Assembly: GCF_030272615.1 (NCBI RefSeq)
Contig: NC_081407.1
Span: 141,116,897 to 141,180,896 of the forward strand
Direction of reading: 5' to 3'
DNA: 64,000 nt
Source of the DNA: Cryptomeria japonica
Lineage: Eukaryota > Streptophyta > Pinopsida > Cupressales > Cupressaceae
The stretch's first letter is position 1, and each line of letters begins with the position of its first letter. The notes beneath the pieces are model-generated. The model saw only the letters and a program-made list of their open reading frames with translations. It had not been told where the DNA came from and searched no databases. This document shows positions 61,400 through 64,000 of this stretch, in pieces. The position numbers were made by a program, and so were the translations under genes.

Positions 61400-64000
61400 T
61401 TTTAATTTTTTATTAACATTAAATATTTATATAACAAATTTTATATAATAAACTTTTAGCTGGAATAAAAACTTATCCCTCCGAGATTCAAGTTTGAAAT
61501 TAAAACTTTTCCCACCCTTTGAATAACCCATGTGAGCATTCTTTGACAAAAAGTATTTCATATTGGAATTGGCTAATTAGCCGATAGGGTATTTTAACGT
61601 AGGCATAGCCCACCGAGATTGTCTCAGGCTTGCCCATAAATGTTTGATGTCGAGCCTATGTTATTAAAAGTGCCGACTGTTGAATAAATTTTAATACTTG
61701 CTATGCTTGGGTTACGTTTGTATAGTGTGTGTTTTATTTATATTTGTGTGTCATTATGAATTTATGTAGTTAATTTTGAAACTATTCCATTTAGTTGACT
61801 CTTTTTTTAATGTTTATTTTTATTTAATCTAATTATGTTAAGTTTGTATTATATAATTTACTTTTATATAATAATCAATTTTTACTAATTTTTGTATAAT
61901 AGAAAATTTAAGATATTTTTTGATATGTTATGTGTTTTTTATATTTATTACTTATTATTTTTAATTTTTTTTTGTTTAAAAAAAAAAATTAATTTAGTTT
62001 TTATATTAGTTGATATTATAGTTTAATTTATTTGATTAGATAATTTAGCAATAAATTTATTCAAGACTTTATGAATCTATCGACCAACTATTGATTTGTC
62101 TATTTTGTTTTTATATTAGTTGATATTATAATTTTTCTTTTTAATTTATTTGATTAGATAATTTAGCAATAAATTTATGGTTGATCAATTGTTTTTTGAT
62201 ATTTAATTATTTGAAATTATGATAGTTTATTAGGAAAGTTTTGATAATATGAATGTATTCAAGGCTCTATGAATCTATCGACCAACTATTAATTTGTTCA
62301 TTTTGAATACAATAATTTCTTCATATTTTTTAGGCATCTATTAATTTGTGCAGAGCGACTGTTTGTTCTCCTTTTTTTTTTGCTAAATTTTATGTTATAA
62401 TATGGTGAGTGCATTTCATAATGATTAGTATAATAGATTCACAATTTAAAAGAAAAACAAGATTTTATATTATATTTAAGAATACAAATATTTTAGCATA
62501 TATTACTATCGGCTTTACCATTGCACCTCATTTGGTGCAAGCAATAGTGATATGATGGGTAACATCCATAGAATTGTGTTCTTTTTCACTTTCTTACGTG
62601 AAATTGTCAAAGTTTCATCATCGTAGGGATCTTCATCCAATGAGTATTGTAGACATGTTTCACTATCTAGGATCTATTGGGCCACACTTTATAAGGGACA
62701 AGTCTTTGTTTGTATCAATAGGTAGTGCTCATGGGAGTTGAAAATCAATAGTAGTTTATGTTATGGGCATTGAAAACTTGGTTGACATTTGACTAGTCGG
62801 TAGGTTGGGATTAGTTGGTAGCTAATAGGATAGTATTGCATAACATAGAATAAAATAGAAAAATATTGTAATTGAAGCACCATGGTGATTACACGAATGA
62901 ATAAAAAACATGTTAATAAATAAAGATAAAATAAAAAAGCTTATTATATAATAAGATCAATGGTGAGAACAAGGGATTTCTCATATTAGACAAACGATTA
63001 ATGATAGAGAAAACAAATCTATGCATAAGATAATTGGTTATCAAGTACAAGTAACTGCCATGAAACACTTAGGGATTCAAATATTCAACAAATATAAAAT
63101 TTCAACACATGTTTTAAGTTAAGGGTGAATTGGCTATAATAAGTGACCAAATAATCAAAATAAAAGTATAATCGTACATAAATATAACCATAGACAATTA
63201 TTTTCTCAGGGTTTAAATGGGGGGTTTATTGTAGGGAAGCTTAAGATATCTTGTAGATGGTCATAATAACAAGTAATTTTCAAGTAATTTTCAAGATAAT
63301 TGATCGGATGTGAATAGAGTTAACCCTCCTATATTGAATCATAAAGTGGGTCAAAGTAGTAGGAGAAATAAGTGAAGCATGACATCTCAAGTCTAGTAGA
63401 GTGATTTTTCTTTACGTTGTTTGGTCTTTTAGTTACCTTGATATGTATTTAGAATATATCTCTTTGGAAGGATATAACAATAATTTACATAATCCTAGAA
63501 GTGGTAGGATAATTTTGTATATTATAGTTTTGAGCTACACTAGAAGCTAAACAATCATCTAGAAGATTAACAAAACAAATAGTTTTACATTATTAAATAT
63601 GCACATTTTGATTGAATATAATAAGCTTTCACTGAAATATTTTTTGACTTACCTAAGACTACCATATTCATTTTGTCAATCTTTTATTGCATTACATTCC
63701 TAAGCTTGATAGTTGCAAACTCATCTCCCTATTTATGTCTTCATCATCTTTGCCCCACAAACAATGTAAGAAAATGGCATGTTGATATCTTAATCTTGTA
63801 AACAGCATTGAGGCCTTGGTGTTGTTGAGACATTTGAACACCGAGAGGAAGGCACATTATGGCGAGTGCTGTCAATTAAAGCCCGGTACACTAAATTAGG
63901 TTTAGCTAATTGTTGAATCAGCGGAATTGGTCATGGTTGAAATTCGTTTTCTTTGTATTACAACTAATGTCAAAATAATGGTAACGGAAGATGAAAAAAG
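61400..64000. other. AT-rich intergenic region with a partial duplication
   Basis: No gene seen. A ~110-bp unit (TTTTTATATTAGTTGATATT...GATTAGATAATTTAGCAATA) occurs at about 61998-62055 and again at 62108-62180. The phrase CTATGAATCTATCGACCAAC and its near-copy occur near 62072 and 62266. The remainder is unassigned. Confidence 0.55.
61998..62300 (+). repeat. AT-rich direct duplication
   Basis: Two tandem-like units share ATATTAGTTGATATTATA, TTTGATTAGATAATTTAGCA and a following ATGAATCTATCGACCAACTA block in the same order, spaced about 110 and 195 bp. Confidence 0.75.

Larger units (their letters stand above)
55040..61400 (+). mobile_element. Younger L1-type LINE, nearly complete
   Basis: A GC-richer 5' UTR (about 55040-55256) is followed by ORF1 (55257-57139), ORF2 (57142-61041), a ~340-bp 3' UTR and a (TA)n tail at 61383-61398. 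The full domain order is present with far fewer lesions than the LINE at 31960-37890. No RNase H domain is visible after the zinc region. A target duplication could not be established, because both flanks are TA-rich. Confidence 0.9.

Overview
This is plant nuclear DNA from a large, repeat-dominated genome. The evidence is long AT-rich stretches, plant-type LTR retrotransposons primed by initiator-Met tRNA, two plant L1-type LINEs, an intron-containing Helitron and one plant-type gene with a 3.06-kb intron. A conifer or other gymnosperm fits best, but this is inferred from general character, not from a marker gene. I see one probable host protein gene. Most other recognisable sequence is mobile-element DNA, nearly all decayed.

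Layout. 1-11115: a decayed Helitron RepHel gene (+), split by a non-autonomous copia element (3877-8776, minus) and a 1.2-kb solo LTR (9710-10944). 11116-13560: AT-rich filler with a 216-bp repeat. 14023-18167: a two-exon gene for a 361-aa protein of unknown function; its intron holds an array of three ~850-bp repeats. 19815-22203: a short gypsy-like LTR element with gag/protease remnants. 22204-28291: old repeats, microsatellites and a 250-bp fold-back insertion (23701-23950) with an 8-bp target duplication and hammerhead-ribozyme-like cores. 28292-30721: a short non-coding LTR element (minus) with an iterated internal motif. 31960-37890: an old L1 LINE carrying a MITE (33057-33505). 37990-47658: a 5'-truncated Ty3/gypsy element of probable Tat lineage, with RNase H and integrase, a nested solo LTR (41026-42197), an antisense plant-mobile-domain ORF (42467-44395), tandem repeats, a polypurine tract and a 3' LTR. 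47855-49476: a 1.6-kb solo LTR. 49482-55040: AT-rich DNA with a 21-bp minisatellite. 55040-61400: a younger, nearly complete L1 LINE. 61400-64000: AT-rich filler.

The insertions can be ordered by nesting: the copia element and solo LTR postdate the Helitron, the MITE postdates the old LINE, and the 41-kb solo LTR postdates the gypsy element. Three solo LTRs have perfect 5-bp target duplications. The points most worth checking are the hammerhead-like fold-back insertion, the antisense mobile-domain ORF, the Helitron introns and the uncharacterised host gene.
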